The notes below the pieces were generated by a model. The model was not told the origin of the DNA. It worked only from the letters and a program-made list of their open reading frames with translations, and did no database searches. A stretch of DNA of 64,000 nt, from the NCBI GenBank assembly GCA_022839745.1, contig JALHJB010000003.1, forward strand, positions 75,852 to 139,851, given 5' to 3'. Shown here one piece after another: positions 52,012-60,544 of the stretch. This DNA is from Actinomycetes bacterium. GTDB lineage: Bacteria > Actinomycetota > Coriobacteriia > Anaerosomatales > Anaerosomataceae. Numbering within the stretch: position 1 is the first letter of the stretch; every line of letters starts with the position of its first letter. Position numbers and translations under genes: made by a program.

Positions 52012-53022
52012 CTAATCCGTCGGCGCCCAGAATCGGGGCACCGGCAGGTCGGTCACGGTCAGGATGCCCGAAGGGGCGTCTACGATCAGCTGGATGTAGT
52101 TGCCGGTGGACGCGAATGTGCCCTTGCCGCCTGGCACTTCGGGGCTCGTGGACATGTGGATCTCAGGGTCTCCGATGATGGTGATGTAGTCGCCGGTCTC
52201 CACACCCTCGAGATGCGGATGGATCTGCTGAGGATGGACGAGCTCGATCTTCAGCTCACCGTTGCTATAGCCTCGCCCGATGTGACGGCATCCGCACACA
52301 TCGCCCGGGGCGACCTTCACGTGCGGCGTCTCCCTCGGCACGGTGGTGATGATCGGTTCGCGTGTCTCCACGACCTCGTCGATCTCCCACCCGATCGCGT
52401 CGGCGATGAGCCCGATGGATTCCGGGAATCCGATGTGTCCCACGATCGTGCCCTCAGCCACCCCGCGCTCGAACTCCTCGACGGTGGTCCCCACACCCTG
52501 GCTCTGCATGACCGTGGGACCGAACGGCGAGAGATCGTTGATGCGCTGGGCTTCGATGCGGTCGATTTTCAGACAGACCGAGCTCCACGCCACGATCAGC
52601 GCATCGAGCATGAAGCCCGGATTGATGCCCGTGCCGAGGATGGAGACGTCGTATTCGACGGCCAGGTCCTCGAAGCGCTCGGCCCAGTCGGGATCGCTCG
52701 CCCACGGATAGGCGAGCGTCTCGGCGGTGCAAAGCACGTTCGCGCCCGCTCGGACCGCGGCCTCCACCTGATCGGCCACCTCGTCGAGGTTGCTGCGGGT
52801 GCAGATGCAGACGACCTCCGGTTCGCGCGCCAGCACGGCAGCCGCGTCCCCGGTCACGGGCAGGTCGCAGCGCCTGCCGAGCAGATCGCCTACGGTCGAG
52901 CCCTGTCGGGCAGGATCTGCGTCGATGACACCCACCAGCTCGATCTGCCCGGGTCGGTCAAGGATGTAGCCGAGCAGTCCCTGGCCCATCATGCCGGCGC
53001 CCCATACCGCAACCCTGATCAT
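52012..53022 (-). CDS. ord: 2,4-diaminopentanoate dehydrogenase
   Basis: 336 residues. N-terminal Rossmann motif VAVWGAGMMGQGLLGYIL, then GVIDADPARQG, CICTRSNLDEVADQVEAAV and GTGINPGFMLDALIVA, typical of DapB-like 2,4-diaminopentanoate dehydrogenases. It deaminates the OraSE product to 2-amino-4-ketopentanoate with NAD(P)+. GAGGAG lies a few bases before the ATG. First gene of the ord-ortA-ortB block; the GTGTATGCAG motif precedes it. Confidence 0.94.
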   Translation of the reverse strand: MIRVAVWGAGMMGQGLLGYILDRPGQIELVGVIDADPARQGSTVGDLLGRRCDLPVTGDAAAVLAREPEVVCICTRSNLDEVADQVEAAVRAGANVLCTAETLAYPWASDPDWAERFEDLAVEYDVSILGTGINPGFMLDALIVAWSSVCLKIDRIEAQRINDLSPFGPTVMQSQGVGTTVEEFERGVAEGTIVGHIGFPESIGLIADAIGWEIDEVVETREPIITTVPRETPHVKVAPGDVCGCRHIGRGYSNGELKIELVHPQQIHPHLEGVETGDYITIIGDPEIHMSTSPEVPGGKGTFASTGNYIQLIVDAPSGILTVTDLPVPRFWAPTD

Positions 53023-53038
53023 CGAGACTCCTCACGTG

Positions 53039-53071
53039 GTGTATGCAGACAGACCTAGCAGCTATGCAAAC
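53039..53071. promoter_or_regulatory. Shared regulatory motif upstream of ord
   Basis: GTGTATGCAG (53039-53048) and TGCAAAC (53065-53071) repeat the two elements found before oraS. The spacing is 16 bases here and 6 there, a difference of one helical turn. Confidence 0.55.
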
Positions 53072-53166
53072 CATACCGCCTGGAGAGAGCGTGCGACAGA
53101 CCCCGAACACGCGAACAGCGCCCGTGAAGGACGCTGTTCTTCTGGATTCGAAGCCGCACAGGCGTC

Positions 53167-54834
53167 TTACTCAGCCGAGGACGTGCTCTCCGTCGCGGGG
53201 GTCTCCGAGAGCTGGTCAGCCACCGGCTTCACCGGCACCGGAACCAGCAGTTCTTGCACCGGCACGATGTTGTCGACCGTGGGCACCGGGAACGGCGTTG
53301 CGGTCGGGTTCTCCGATGCCGGCACGAACAGGTGGCAGCTCGTGCAGTCCGCGATCGTGAAGTCGGGCCCAGGATGGCATCGCAGGCAGTACGAGTTCAA
53401 CCACGGCCGCGATTCGTGCACGCCGATGTCCGGGTGCGTGAAGTGCAGCTCCGCCCACGTAGTGGGACGGTGGCAGTCGAGGCAGTTCGTCGGGCCCACG
53501 TGCGGGACATCGGCCAGGTGGCAGTCCTGACATGGCTTGGGCGCGTCGTCGATGAACTTCAGCGTCGGGTGGCAGAGCGTGCATGCGCGCTCCGTGTGCG
53601 CGGTGCCGAGCTTGATCTCGCCCGGATGCTCGGTGAGCAGGATGTCAGACCACGCCGTTGGCTTGTGGCACGCGGTGCAGTCGGTGATCCCGCTGCCGTG
53701 CGGCGAGGTATGGCACGCCGAGCACGCCGTTGAGCCGCCACCGATGTTCTGCGCGTACTTCTTCTGCGGATGACAGGAGCTGCAGGCCACGCTCGCGTGC
53801 GCCCCCACGAGCGGGAAGCGGCTCGCGTGGTTGAACGTCGAGGGCACGAAGCCCTTCGTTGTGTGGCAGCTCTGGCAGGCCGTCAGCCCGCCGTGCGCGG
53901 AACCATGGCATCCGGTGCACACGGTGGGGGTGCCGTCGTAGACCCCCTTCGGGTGGCACGCCAGGCAGTCCAGCTTGGTGTGCCCGCCTGTGATCGGGAA
54001 GTACTTGTCATGATCGAAGGTCGACGGCACGAAGCCATGCGGCGTATGGCACTGCTCGCACAGCGTGAGGTTCTTGTGCGCCACCGGGTGGCAGCCCTGA
54101 CACACTGTGGGCGTACCGGCGAAGGTGTTGTTCTTGTGGCAGTCGGCGCAGTCGGCCAGCGTGTGCTTGCCCTCGAGCTTGAAGAAGAGCGAGTGGTCGA
54201 ACCCGGGCAGGGGCTCCCATCCGCGCGACGGCTCATGGCAGCTCTCACAGTCGGTCAGGCCGCCGTGGTTGGGTCCGTGACAGTCCACGCAGCCGCGAGC
54301 GCCGCTTGCCGGGACCTCAACGCCAGCGGTGTGGCACTCGAAGCACGACAGCCCCGCGTGCCCTCCCTCAAGCGACAGGTGATCCTCGGGAATCGCACGC
54401 TGCATCGACCAGGCCAGGACCGTGTGACACGGCGCGCAGGCTACCGGCCCGACACCGTGCGGCGAGCGGGCAGCGTGGCAGGTCTCGCATGCCGCCGAGG
54501 GAAGCGGCTCGCCTTCGTCGTGACAACGCTCGCAGCCGATGATCGCGTGGAACGAGGTGTTGAACTCCGGGTTCTCATGCGTGTAGTGCGTTGCCAGCCA
54601 CGACGACGTGGTATGGCAGGTCTCGCAATCGCCGAGGTAGGGCTCCTGATGCTTGTGGTCGTGGCACGATGCGCACGACTTGGAGCCGATCTCCGGATGC
54701 GCGGCCGCGGCGGCCCTGTCGGGCTGGTAGTAGCCGTACTGGGCAACGACGAGCCCGACGATGACGGCGATGACCGCCACGAGGATGGCCATCCCCACGA
54801 TCTGCGACGTACGTGTACCTGTGCGTGCTGTCAT
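53167..54834 (-). CDS. 22-haem multihaem cytochrome c, membrane-anchored
   Basis: 555 residues with 22 CxxCH motifs counted from CASCH (about 54) to CTSCH (about 500), about one per 20 residues. One N-terminal helix (IVGMAILVAVIAVIVGLVVAQ) serves as anchor or uncleaved signal. Repeats of the type FVPSTFDHDKYFPITGGH show duplication of a haem module. The tail (after 505) is Pro/Val/Thr-rich, perhaps wall-spanning. The likely role is moving electrons across the envelope to an external acceptor. ATG 54834 has only a distant GGAAG upstream. Confidence 0.93.
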   Translation of the reverse strand: MTARTGTRTSQIVGMAILVAVIAVIVGLVVAQYGYYQPDRAAAAAHPEIGSKSCASCHDHKHQEPYLGDCETCHTTSSWLATHYTHENPEFNTSFHAIIGCERCHDEGEPLPSAACETCHAARSPHGVGPVACAPCHTVLAWSMQRAIPEDHLSLEGGHAGLSCFECHTAGVEVPASGARGCVDCHGPNHGGLTDCESCHEPSRGWEPLPGFDHSLFFKLEGKHTLADCADCHKNNTFAGTPTVCQGCHPVAHKNLTLCEQCHTPHGFVPSTFDHDKYFPITGGHTKLDCLACHPKGVYDGTPTVCTGCHGSAHGGLTACQSCHTTKGFVPSTFNHASRFPLVGAHASVACSSCHPQKKYAQNIGGGSTACSACHTSPHGSGITDCTACHKPTAWSDILLTEHPGEIKLGTAHTERACTLCHPTLKFIDDAPKPCQDCHLADVPHVGPTNCLDCHRPTTWAELHFTHPDIGVHESRPWLNSYCLRCHPGPDFTIADCTSCHLFVPASENPTATPFPVPTVDNIVPVQELLVPVPVKPVADQLSETPATESTSSAE

Positions 54835-55059
54835 CGGGCTGGTCGTCTTCCTTTGCCTGGCGCGGTCATGAGCGACGCGGGCAGGTCATCTGACCCGCTG
54901 ATCGTAGATATGGTACGCGAAATCGCTGCTTATTGCAGGTCATTCGCGGAGCTTCCGGACAAGAGGTTACGCCACGCCGCCGGGCGTTCGCGAAATTCGT
55001 GATCATGCCCGGAATCAGACGCGCTACCCGTCGCGCGTTCATACCCCAAAACGGGCGCC

Positions 55060-55785
55060 CTACCCGCCGAGGTACGCCCGCTTCAACTCGGGGTTCTCGA
55101 GCAGCTCCACGGCGGTGCCCTCGGTGAAGAGCCTGCCGCCCTGCAGCACATATCCGCGGTCGGCGATCGAGAGCGCGGCGTTTGCGTTCTGCTCCACCAC
55201 GAACACCGCTACACCCTGCTCGTTCACCTGCTGGATGAGCTCGAAGTTCTGATCCACGAGCGCCGGTGAGAGCCCCATAGACGGCTCGTCCATGCAGATG
55301 AGCTTCGGCTGGCTCATGAGCGCGCGTCCGAAGGCGACCATCTGCTGCTCGCCGCCCGAAAGCGTGCCGGCGCGCTGCTTGCGTCGCTCCGCCAGTTTGG
55401 GGAAGAACTCGTACACGCGCTCAAGGTCCTCCGCGATGGCGGCGCTGTCGGTGCGCGTGTAGGCCCCCATCTCGAGGTTCTCGAGCACGGTGAGGTTCGG
55501 GAAGAGGCGTCGGTTCTCCGGCACGGTCGCGATGCCGCGCTTGATGCGCTCGGCCGTCCGCAGGCCGTTGATGACCTCGCCTTCCCAGAGCACCTCGCCC
55601 TTCGCAGGCTTCACGATGCCGAGGATGGTCTTCATCGTGGTCGACTTGCCCGACGCGTTACCGCCGAGCAGGCACACGATCTCTCCCGGATACACCTTGT
55701 AGTCCACACCCTTGAGGATCTGGATCCGTCCGTAGTACGTTTGAACGTCCCGGAACTCAAGCAGTGGCGTCTGCTGCTCGCTTGC
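55060..55785 (-). CDS. livF: Branched-chain amino acid-type ABC ATPase LivF
   Basis: 241 residues. LLEFRDVQTYYGRIQILKGVD, Walker A GGNASGKSTTMKTI, PENRRLFPNLTVLENLEMGAY, signature LSGGEQQMVAFGRALMSQPKL, Walker B ICMDEPSMGLSPALV, FVVEQNANAALSIADRGYVLQ: all LivF features. No ATG fits; TTG 55785 is chosen, preceded by GGAGGCC, and lies 29 bases inside the end of livG. Last gene of the importer operon. Confidence 0.93.
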   Translation of the reverse strand, partial: ASEQQTPLLEFRDVQTYYGRIQILKGVDYKVYPGEIVCLLGGNASGKSTTMKTILGIVKPAKGEVLWEGEVINGLRTAERIKRGIATVPENRRLFPNLTVLENLEMGAYTRTDSAAIAEDLERVYEFFPKLAERRKQRAGTLSGGEQQMVAFGRALMSQPKLICMDEPSMGLSPALVDQNFELIQQVNEQGVAVFVVEQNANAALSIADRGYVLQGGRLFTEGTAVELLENPELKRAYLGG

Positions 55786-56545
55786 CAAGGTAGGCCTCCA
55801 CAACCTGAGGGTCGTTGGCGACTTCGTCATACGTGCCTTCGGCGATCTTCACACCGTGATCCATGGCGATCACGCGGTCCGAGACGCCGCCCACCACGTG
55901 CATGTCATGCTCGATCATCAGGATCGTGTAGCCCTTCTCGCGGAGCATCCTGATCTGCTCCATGACCTCGTGCGACTCGGCCGGGTTCATGCCGGCCACC
56001 GGCTCGTCGAGCAACAGCAGCACGGGGTCCGAAGCGAGCGCACGGGCGATCTCGAGCCGGCGCCGGTTGGCGTAACTGAGCGAGAACGCCGGCTGATGCT
56101 GCCGCGGCCCGGAGAACCGTCCGGGGAACATACCGAGGATCTCCTGCGCCTTGTCGTACATCGCCTTCTCTTCGCGCCGCACACTCGGCAGGCGCAGCAT
56201 CGAGGCGAACGGGCCCGCGCTCGTGACCGAGTGCATTCCCACGAGCACGTTCTCAAGCACGCTCATATTCGTAAAGAGCCGAAGCGACTGGAACGTACGC
56301 GAGATGCCCTTGTTGTGCACGAGGTCGGGGCGCAGCCCGGCCACGCTCTCGCCTTTGAGCAGGATATCGCCCGAGTGCGGTTCGTACAGACCGCTGATCA
56401 GGTTGAACGTGGTGGTCTTGCCCGAGCCATTGGGGCCGATGATCGAGACGATCTCGTTCTCGCGCACCGTGAACGAGAGGCTGTCCACGGCCTTGAGGCC
56501 GCCAAAGCTCATCGAGACGTCCTGGAGTTCGAGCACCGGTTCCAT
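55757..56545 (-). CDS. livG: Branched-chain amino acid-type ABC ATPase LivG
   Basis: 262 residues. VSMSFGGLKAVDSLSFTVRENEI, Walker A GPNGSGKTTTFNLISG, GISRTFQSLRLFTNMSVLENVLVG, signature-region LSYANRRRLEIARALAS, Walker B LLLLDEPVAGMNPAE, and MIEHDMHVV. The signature Ser-Tyr-Ala-Asn variant is normal for LivG. It follows livM by 3 bases. Confidence 0.94.
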   Translation of the reverse strand: MEPVLELQDVSMSFGGLKAVDSLSFTVRENEIVSIIGPNGSGKTTTFNLISGLYEPHSGDILLKGESVAGLRPDLVHNKGISRTFQSLRLFTNMSVLENVLVGMHSVTSAGPFASMLRLPSVRREEKAMYDKAQEILGMFPGRFSGPRQHQPAFSLSYANRRRLEIARALASDPVLLLLDEPVAGMNPAESHEVMEQIRMLREKGYTILMIEHDMHVVGGVSDRVIAMDHGVKIAEGTYDEVANDPQVVEAYLGKRAADATA

Positions 56546-56548
56546 CGG

Positions 56549-57718
56549 CTACACCTCCAGGTCCTTCTCGCCCTCTTCGAGGTCGAAGAGCGACTGACGG
56601 GTCATTTCGAGTTCGCGCGGATCGACCTCATGGGCCTCGCGGCGGAAGATCTTGTCGGGCAGCAACCCCTCGGGCCGGACGATCACCATCACCACGATGA
56701 GGACACCGTAGATGAGCATCCGGTAGACCTCGAAGTCGCTGCGTGCGGCACCCGCCGCCTCACGGATGAGCTGCGGAAGCGCCTGGAGCGCGATGGCACC
56801 CAGCATCACACCGGGGATCGAGCCCATGCCGCCGAGCACCACCATGCAGACCACGATGACCGACTGCATGAACAGGAACGACTCCGGGCTGATCACGTTG
56901 GAGTAGTACGCGAAGAGCGAGCCGGCAAAGCCCGCGATGCCCGCCGAGAGCACCACGGAGAGCATCTTCGCGCGCACCGCGGTGATTCCCGAGGAGATGG
57001 CCGCGAGCTCGTCCTCACGAAGCGCGTTCCACGCACGACCGATGCGCGAGTTCTTGAGGTTGGTGAGCAGCACGGCGAGGACGACCACGCACACAAGGAC
57101 GAGATAGTAGTACTCGAGCGGCTTGTCGATGATGAACCATGCCTCGATGCCCTCGAGCGCGGGCTTGGCGTCCGCAAACAACCGCGGCGGGTAGATGCCG
57201 GTGATCCCGTTGGGACCGTTGGTGAGCGGCACGAGATTGATGATGGTGAGGCGTACGATCTCGCCGAACGCGAGCGTCACGATCGCCAGGTAGTCGCCGC
57301 GCAGCCGCAGCGTGGGCAGGCTGATGAGGAATCCCGCAACCATCGCCACGAGCGTGCTCGCAACGATCACCGCCAGGAACGGCCAGTGGATCTCGAACTT
57401 GGGCGATGAGAGCAGCGCGGTGGTGTACGCGCCAAACGCGAAGAACGCGATGTAGCCGAGGTTCAGCAGACCGGTCTCTCCCATCACGATGTTCAGTCCG
57501 AGCGCGAGCAGCGCGAAGATCAGCGACACCACGCCAACGCGCAGCCACGCTGTCTCCACCACGCCGATCACGTTCAGCAGCGGGAAGCCCGCCGCGATCG
57601 CTATGCCCGCCAGCCACCACACCCACGCGGGCATCGCAGAGGCGATACGCCGCACGGCCGCTCCACGATGCGCGGTGGCCGTACCCCGACCCGATGAAGT
57701 CTCCATCCGTGTGGCCAT
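56549..57718 (-). CDS. livM: Branched-chain amino acid-type ABC permease LivM
   Basis: 389 residues, about nine helices. NIVMGETGLLNLGYIAFFAFGAYTTALL, LRLRGDYLAIVTLAFGEIVRL, GPNGITGIYPP and FGRAWNALREDE-like SRIGRAWNALREDELAAISSGI are LivM hallmarks. MFIRPEGLLP-like MVIVRPEGLLPDKIF ends the membrane part. A 35-residue cytoplasmic N-terminus and an acidic C-terminal tail (after about 350) are extra. It follows livH by 2 bases. Confidence 0.93.
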   Translation of the reverse strand: MATRMETSSGRGTATAHRGAAVRRIASAMPAWVWWLAGIAIAAGFPLLNVIGVVETAWLRVGVVSLIFALLALGLNIVMGETGLLNLGYIAFFAFGAYTTALLSSPKFEIHWPFLAVIVASTLVAMVAGFLISLPTLRLRGDYLAIVTLAFGEIVRLTIINLVPLTNGPNGITGIYPPRLFADAKPALEGIEAWFIIDKPLEYYYLVLVCVVVLAVLLTNLKNSRIGRAWNALREDELAAISSGITAVRAKMLSVVLSAGIAGFAGSLFAYYSNVISPESFLFMQSVIVVCMVVLGGMGSIPGVMLGAIALQALPQLIREAAGAARSDFEVYRMLIYGVLIVVMVIVRPEGLLPDKIFRREAHEVDPRELEMTRQSLFDLEEGEKDLEV

Positions 57719-57720
57719 GG

Positions 57721-58941
57721 CTACACCTTCTCCGTGACGGCTTCGCCGAGAATGCCCGACGGACGGAACATCAGGATCACCATGAGCACCACGAACGCGA
57801 TGACCGGCTGCCACCGGGTGTCGATACGCGCGCTCGAGTTGATGAACATCACCGCGGCGAGCACCGCCAGGAAGATGTTGCCCGCCATCAGGCGCACCGC
57901 GTCAACCGCCGAGACCGACAGCAGCGCGTCGGTGCGCTCGGCAAGCAGCGTCTTGATGCCATGATATGGCGTGAGCCGGTACACGTTCATGATGCTGCGC
58001 TCGTACTCGGGCGTGCGCCGGTCGGCCGCGATGTGCGCAAGCCGGCGGTTCGGCACGCGCACCATCTGCACGTACAGGCCGAGCACGAGGCCCGCGACCA
58101 CGAACCACGCGAGGAATCCGAGGTCCACGCTCACGCCGTAGGTCTCGGTCATGCCGAGCACGATCGCGCCCACCACGGCGCCGGGGATGTTGCCGATGCC
58201 GCCGAGGACCGCTGCGGTGAACGCCTTGAGGCCGTACAGGAACCCGGCGTCGTACTTGAGCGAACCGTAGTACATCACCACGAGCAGACCGCCGATGCCG
58301 GCAAGCGCCGAGCCCACGAGGAACGTGAACGCGATGGTGCGGTTGGTGTCGATGCCCATCATCTCGGCGGCTTCCATGTCCTGCGAGGTCGCGCGCATGG
58401 CCTTACCGATGCGTGTGGACTTCACCAAGTAGGTGAGCCCGATCATCAGCGCCGCGGAGACCGCGATGATCACCAGCGCCAACACGCGGACATTCACGCC
58501 GAGGAAGCTCACCGACGCCGAGCTCAGGGCGAGCGTTGGGATGGTCACCGGCTTGGGCCCGAAGATGATGATGATCAGCTGCTGCAGCACGATCGAGACG
58601 CCGATCGCCGACAGCAGCGGGATGATGCGCGACCTGCCGCGCAACGGGCGGTACGCGATGCGCTCGATCAGGAAGCCGAGCACCATCGGCACGGTGACCG
58701 CCGCCACCAGCGCGAGCGCGATCGCTCCGGCCACCTTCAGCCACGGCGTTGAGGCATCGATGCCCATCGCCAGCAGCGAGAAGGCCGCGACATACCCGCC
58801 CACGGTGAACACCTCGCCATGGGCGAAGTTGATGAACTTGAGAACGCCGTAGACCATCGTGTAGCCGAGCGCGATGAGGGCGTAGATCATACCCACCGTC
58901 AGGCCGCCGATGGTGACGCTCATGATGTGGTCGAAGCTCAC
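57721..58941 (-). CDS. livH: Branched-chain amino acid-type ABC permease LivH with internal insertion
   Basis: 406 residues, versus about 290-300 for LivH. GLTVGMIYALIALGYTMVYGVLKFINFAHGEVF, YRPLRGRSRIIPLLSAIGVSIVLQ, FGRGKAMRA-like TRIGKAMRATSQDMEAAEMMGI and FTAAVLGGIGNIPGAVVGAIVLG are typical. About 110 extra residues, including MNVYRLTPYHGIKTLLAERTD and more hydrophobic stretch, precede the final FRPSGILG segment. GTG 58941 is preceded by GGGGAG. The insertion looks native in composition. Confidence 0.92.
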   Translation of the reverse strand: MSFDHIMSVTIGGLTVGMIYALIALGYTMVYGVLKFINFAHGEVFTVGGYVAAFSLLAMGIDASTPWLKVAGAIALALVAAVTVPMVLGFLIERIAYRPLRGRSRIIPLLSAIGVSIVLQQLIIIIFGPKPVTIPTLALSSASVSFLGVNVRVLALVIIAVSAALMIGLTYLVKSTRIGKAMRATSQDMEAAEMMGIDTNRTIAFTFLVGSALAGIGGLLVVMYYGSLKYDAGFLYGLKAFTAAVLGGIGNIPGAVVGAIVLGMTETYGVSVDLGFLAWFVVAGLVLGLYVQMVRVPNRRLAHIAADRRTPEYERSIMNVYRLTPYHGIKTLLAERTDALLSVSAVDAVRLMAGNIFLAVLAAVMFINSSARIDTRWQPVIAFVVLMVILMFRPSGILGEAVTEKV

Positions 58942-59057
58942 GTGCCACTCCCCACCGGATGCGATACATCCGTTCGCCCGTTCAGTGCATTCCGCAGTAC
59001 GGACAGGTCTCACGCATCAGCGCCGAACCGCGCACGGCGATGGCGGCCTGGTGCGCG

Positions 59058-59086
59058 AGGGGCGCGGGATGCGGTCCCGCGCCCCT
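59058..59086 (-). terminator. Hairpin between livK and livH
   Basis: AGGGGCGCGGGA pairs perfectly with TCCCGCGCCCCT around a 5-base loop, 30 bases after the livK stop and 117 bases before livH. No T-run, so partial termination or mRNA stabilisation is more likely than a full stop. Confidence 0.65.
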
Positions 59087-59115
59087 GTGTGCAACAAGGC
59101 GCTGTGATCGGGTGG

Positions 59116-60336
59116 CTACTGGGCCGAGACCCAGGCGCCGTCCTTCAACACGTAGCGCGGTACGTTGGAGGGCGTCAGACCCTCAACGACGATGTCGCCC
59201 TTGGCCACGGCGCCGTCACTCTCCGTCGCGAACCCGAACGTGCCGGTCACGCCCTCGTAGCTGAGCGTCTGCAGCGCGGCGATGATCTCCTCGGTGTCCG
59301 TGGAGCCAGCCGCCTTGATGGCCGCGATCAGAGCGCCGAATGCGTCGTAGTTGTTCTGCGCGTACGGGCCGACCTCCTCGCCGTACTTCTCCTTGTACTT
59401 GGCGGCGAAGGCCGCGTAGCCTGGCTGCTGCTCCTCGGGGAAGCCGCCGAACGTGGCGTAGATACCCTCTGCGTTGGCGTTGCCGCCTGTCTGCGCAACG
59501 AGCTCCTCTGAGCGGATGCCATCGCCGCCCATGAAGATCACGTCACCCAAACCGGCCTCGACCATCTGCTTGCGCATGAGCCCCGCCTCGGGGTGGTACC
59601 CGGTGAAGATGATCGCATCAGGGCCGAACTCCTTGATGTTGGCCACCTGAGCCGAGAAGTCCTTGTCACCCGACTGGCAGTTCTGACGCAGCGTCTCCAC
59701 GCCGCCAGCCTTGAGCGTGTCCTCGGCCACATCGGCAAGACCCACCGCGTACGCGCCGTTGTCGTCCATCAGTACGACCTTCTTGGCGCCGAGCTCCATC
59801 GCCCAGACGCCGAGCGCCTCGCCCTGGATGGCGTCGTTCCAGCACGTGCGGAAGAACGTGTCGGCACCGGTCTCGTTGGCTTTGGGGCCGGTCACCGAAC
59901 CGCTGATCTGCGGGATGCGGTTCTCGTAGTAGATCGGGATGGCCGACAGCGTCGCGCCGGTGGTGAGGCTGCCGATCACGCCGACAACGCCCTCGTCGAC
60001 CATGGTCTGTGCCACAACGGCGGCCTCGGTCGGCTCGGCCTTGTCGTCAAGGACGACAAGCTCGACCTCATAGGTGGTGCCGTTCATCTCGAACGTGCCG
60101 AAGTCCTCAAGCGCGAGCTCGACACCGTTCTTGGCCGCCAGACCGTAGTCTGGGAGCGGTCCTGTGAGCGCGGTCTGGACGCCGATCTTGATCGTCTCGA
60201 CCTCGCCGGTCGCGCCGTTGCCCTCGCCACCGTCGCCACCGTCATCCGCCGCACAACCGCTCAGTCCGAACATGCTGAGCGCCAGCAGTGCCGCGAGTGC
60301 GAGTGCGAGGACCCTGCCTGTCCTCTTCTGCACCAT
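59116..60336 (-). CDS. livK: Branched-chain amino acid-type ABC substrate-binding lipoprotein (LivK/LivJ-like)
   Basis: 406 residues. Lipoprotein signal ends MFGLSGC, followed by a Gly/Asp/Glu linker. ETIKIGVQTALTGPLPDYGLAAKNGVELAL, VVAQTMVDEGVVGVIGSLTTGATL, PQISGSVTG and IIFTGYHPEAGLMRKQMVEAG are Peripla_BP_6 features. It would bind an amino acid and pass it to LivHMGF. AAGGGGGTA precedes the ATG. First gene of the operon. The specific ligand is unknown; ornithine or branched-chain amino acids are reasonable given the neighbours. Confidence 0.93.
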   Translation of the reverse strand: MVQKRTGRVLALALAALLALSMFGLSGCAADDGGDGGEGNGATGEVETIKIGVQTALTGPLPDYGLAAKNGVELALEDFGTFEMNGTTYEVELVVLDDKAEPTEAAVVAQTMVDEGVVGVIGSLTTGATLSAIPIYYENRIPQISGSVTGPKANETGADTFFRTCWNDAIQGEALGVWAMELGAKKVVLMDDNGAYAVGLADVAEDTLKAGGVETLRQNCQSGDKDFSAQVANIKEFGPDAIIFTGYHPEAGLMRKQMVEAGLGDVIFMGGDGIRSEELVAQTGGNANAEGIYATFGGFPEEQQPGYAAFAAKYKEKYGEEVGPYAQNNYDAFGALIAAIKAAGSTDTEEIIAALQTLSYEGVTGTFGFATESDGAVAKGDIVVEGLTPSNVPRYVLKDGAWVSAQ

Positions 60337-60387
60337 GCCGTACCCCCTTACCTGTCCCGATAGCGTCGCTATCTGCTTGGTTGGGGG

Positions 60388-60393
60388 ATTGTA
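60388..60393 (-). promoter_or_regulatory. Candidate -10 element of the liv operon
   Basis: On the minus strand TACAAT lies 51 bases upstream of the livK start in an otherwise GC-rich region. No convincing -35 is found at 16-18 bases. Confidence 0.35.
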
Positions 60394-60544
60394 ACTTCTT
60401 GCGACGAGCCATTCCAGACAATAATCGCAAGCGGTGGACTGGTCTCCTCAAAGGGTAGCGAATGGCCGATGAACGGTCTTCTATGGCGCCACTCGGCGTG
60501 TCTGAGGTTCCGCACGCGCACGGACTGCGTGGTGAGCGGTGCCC

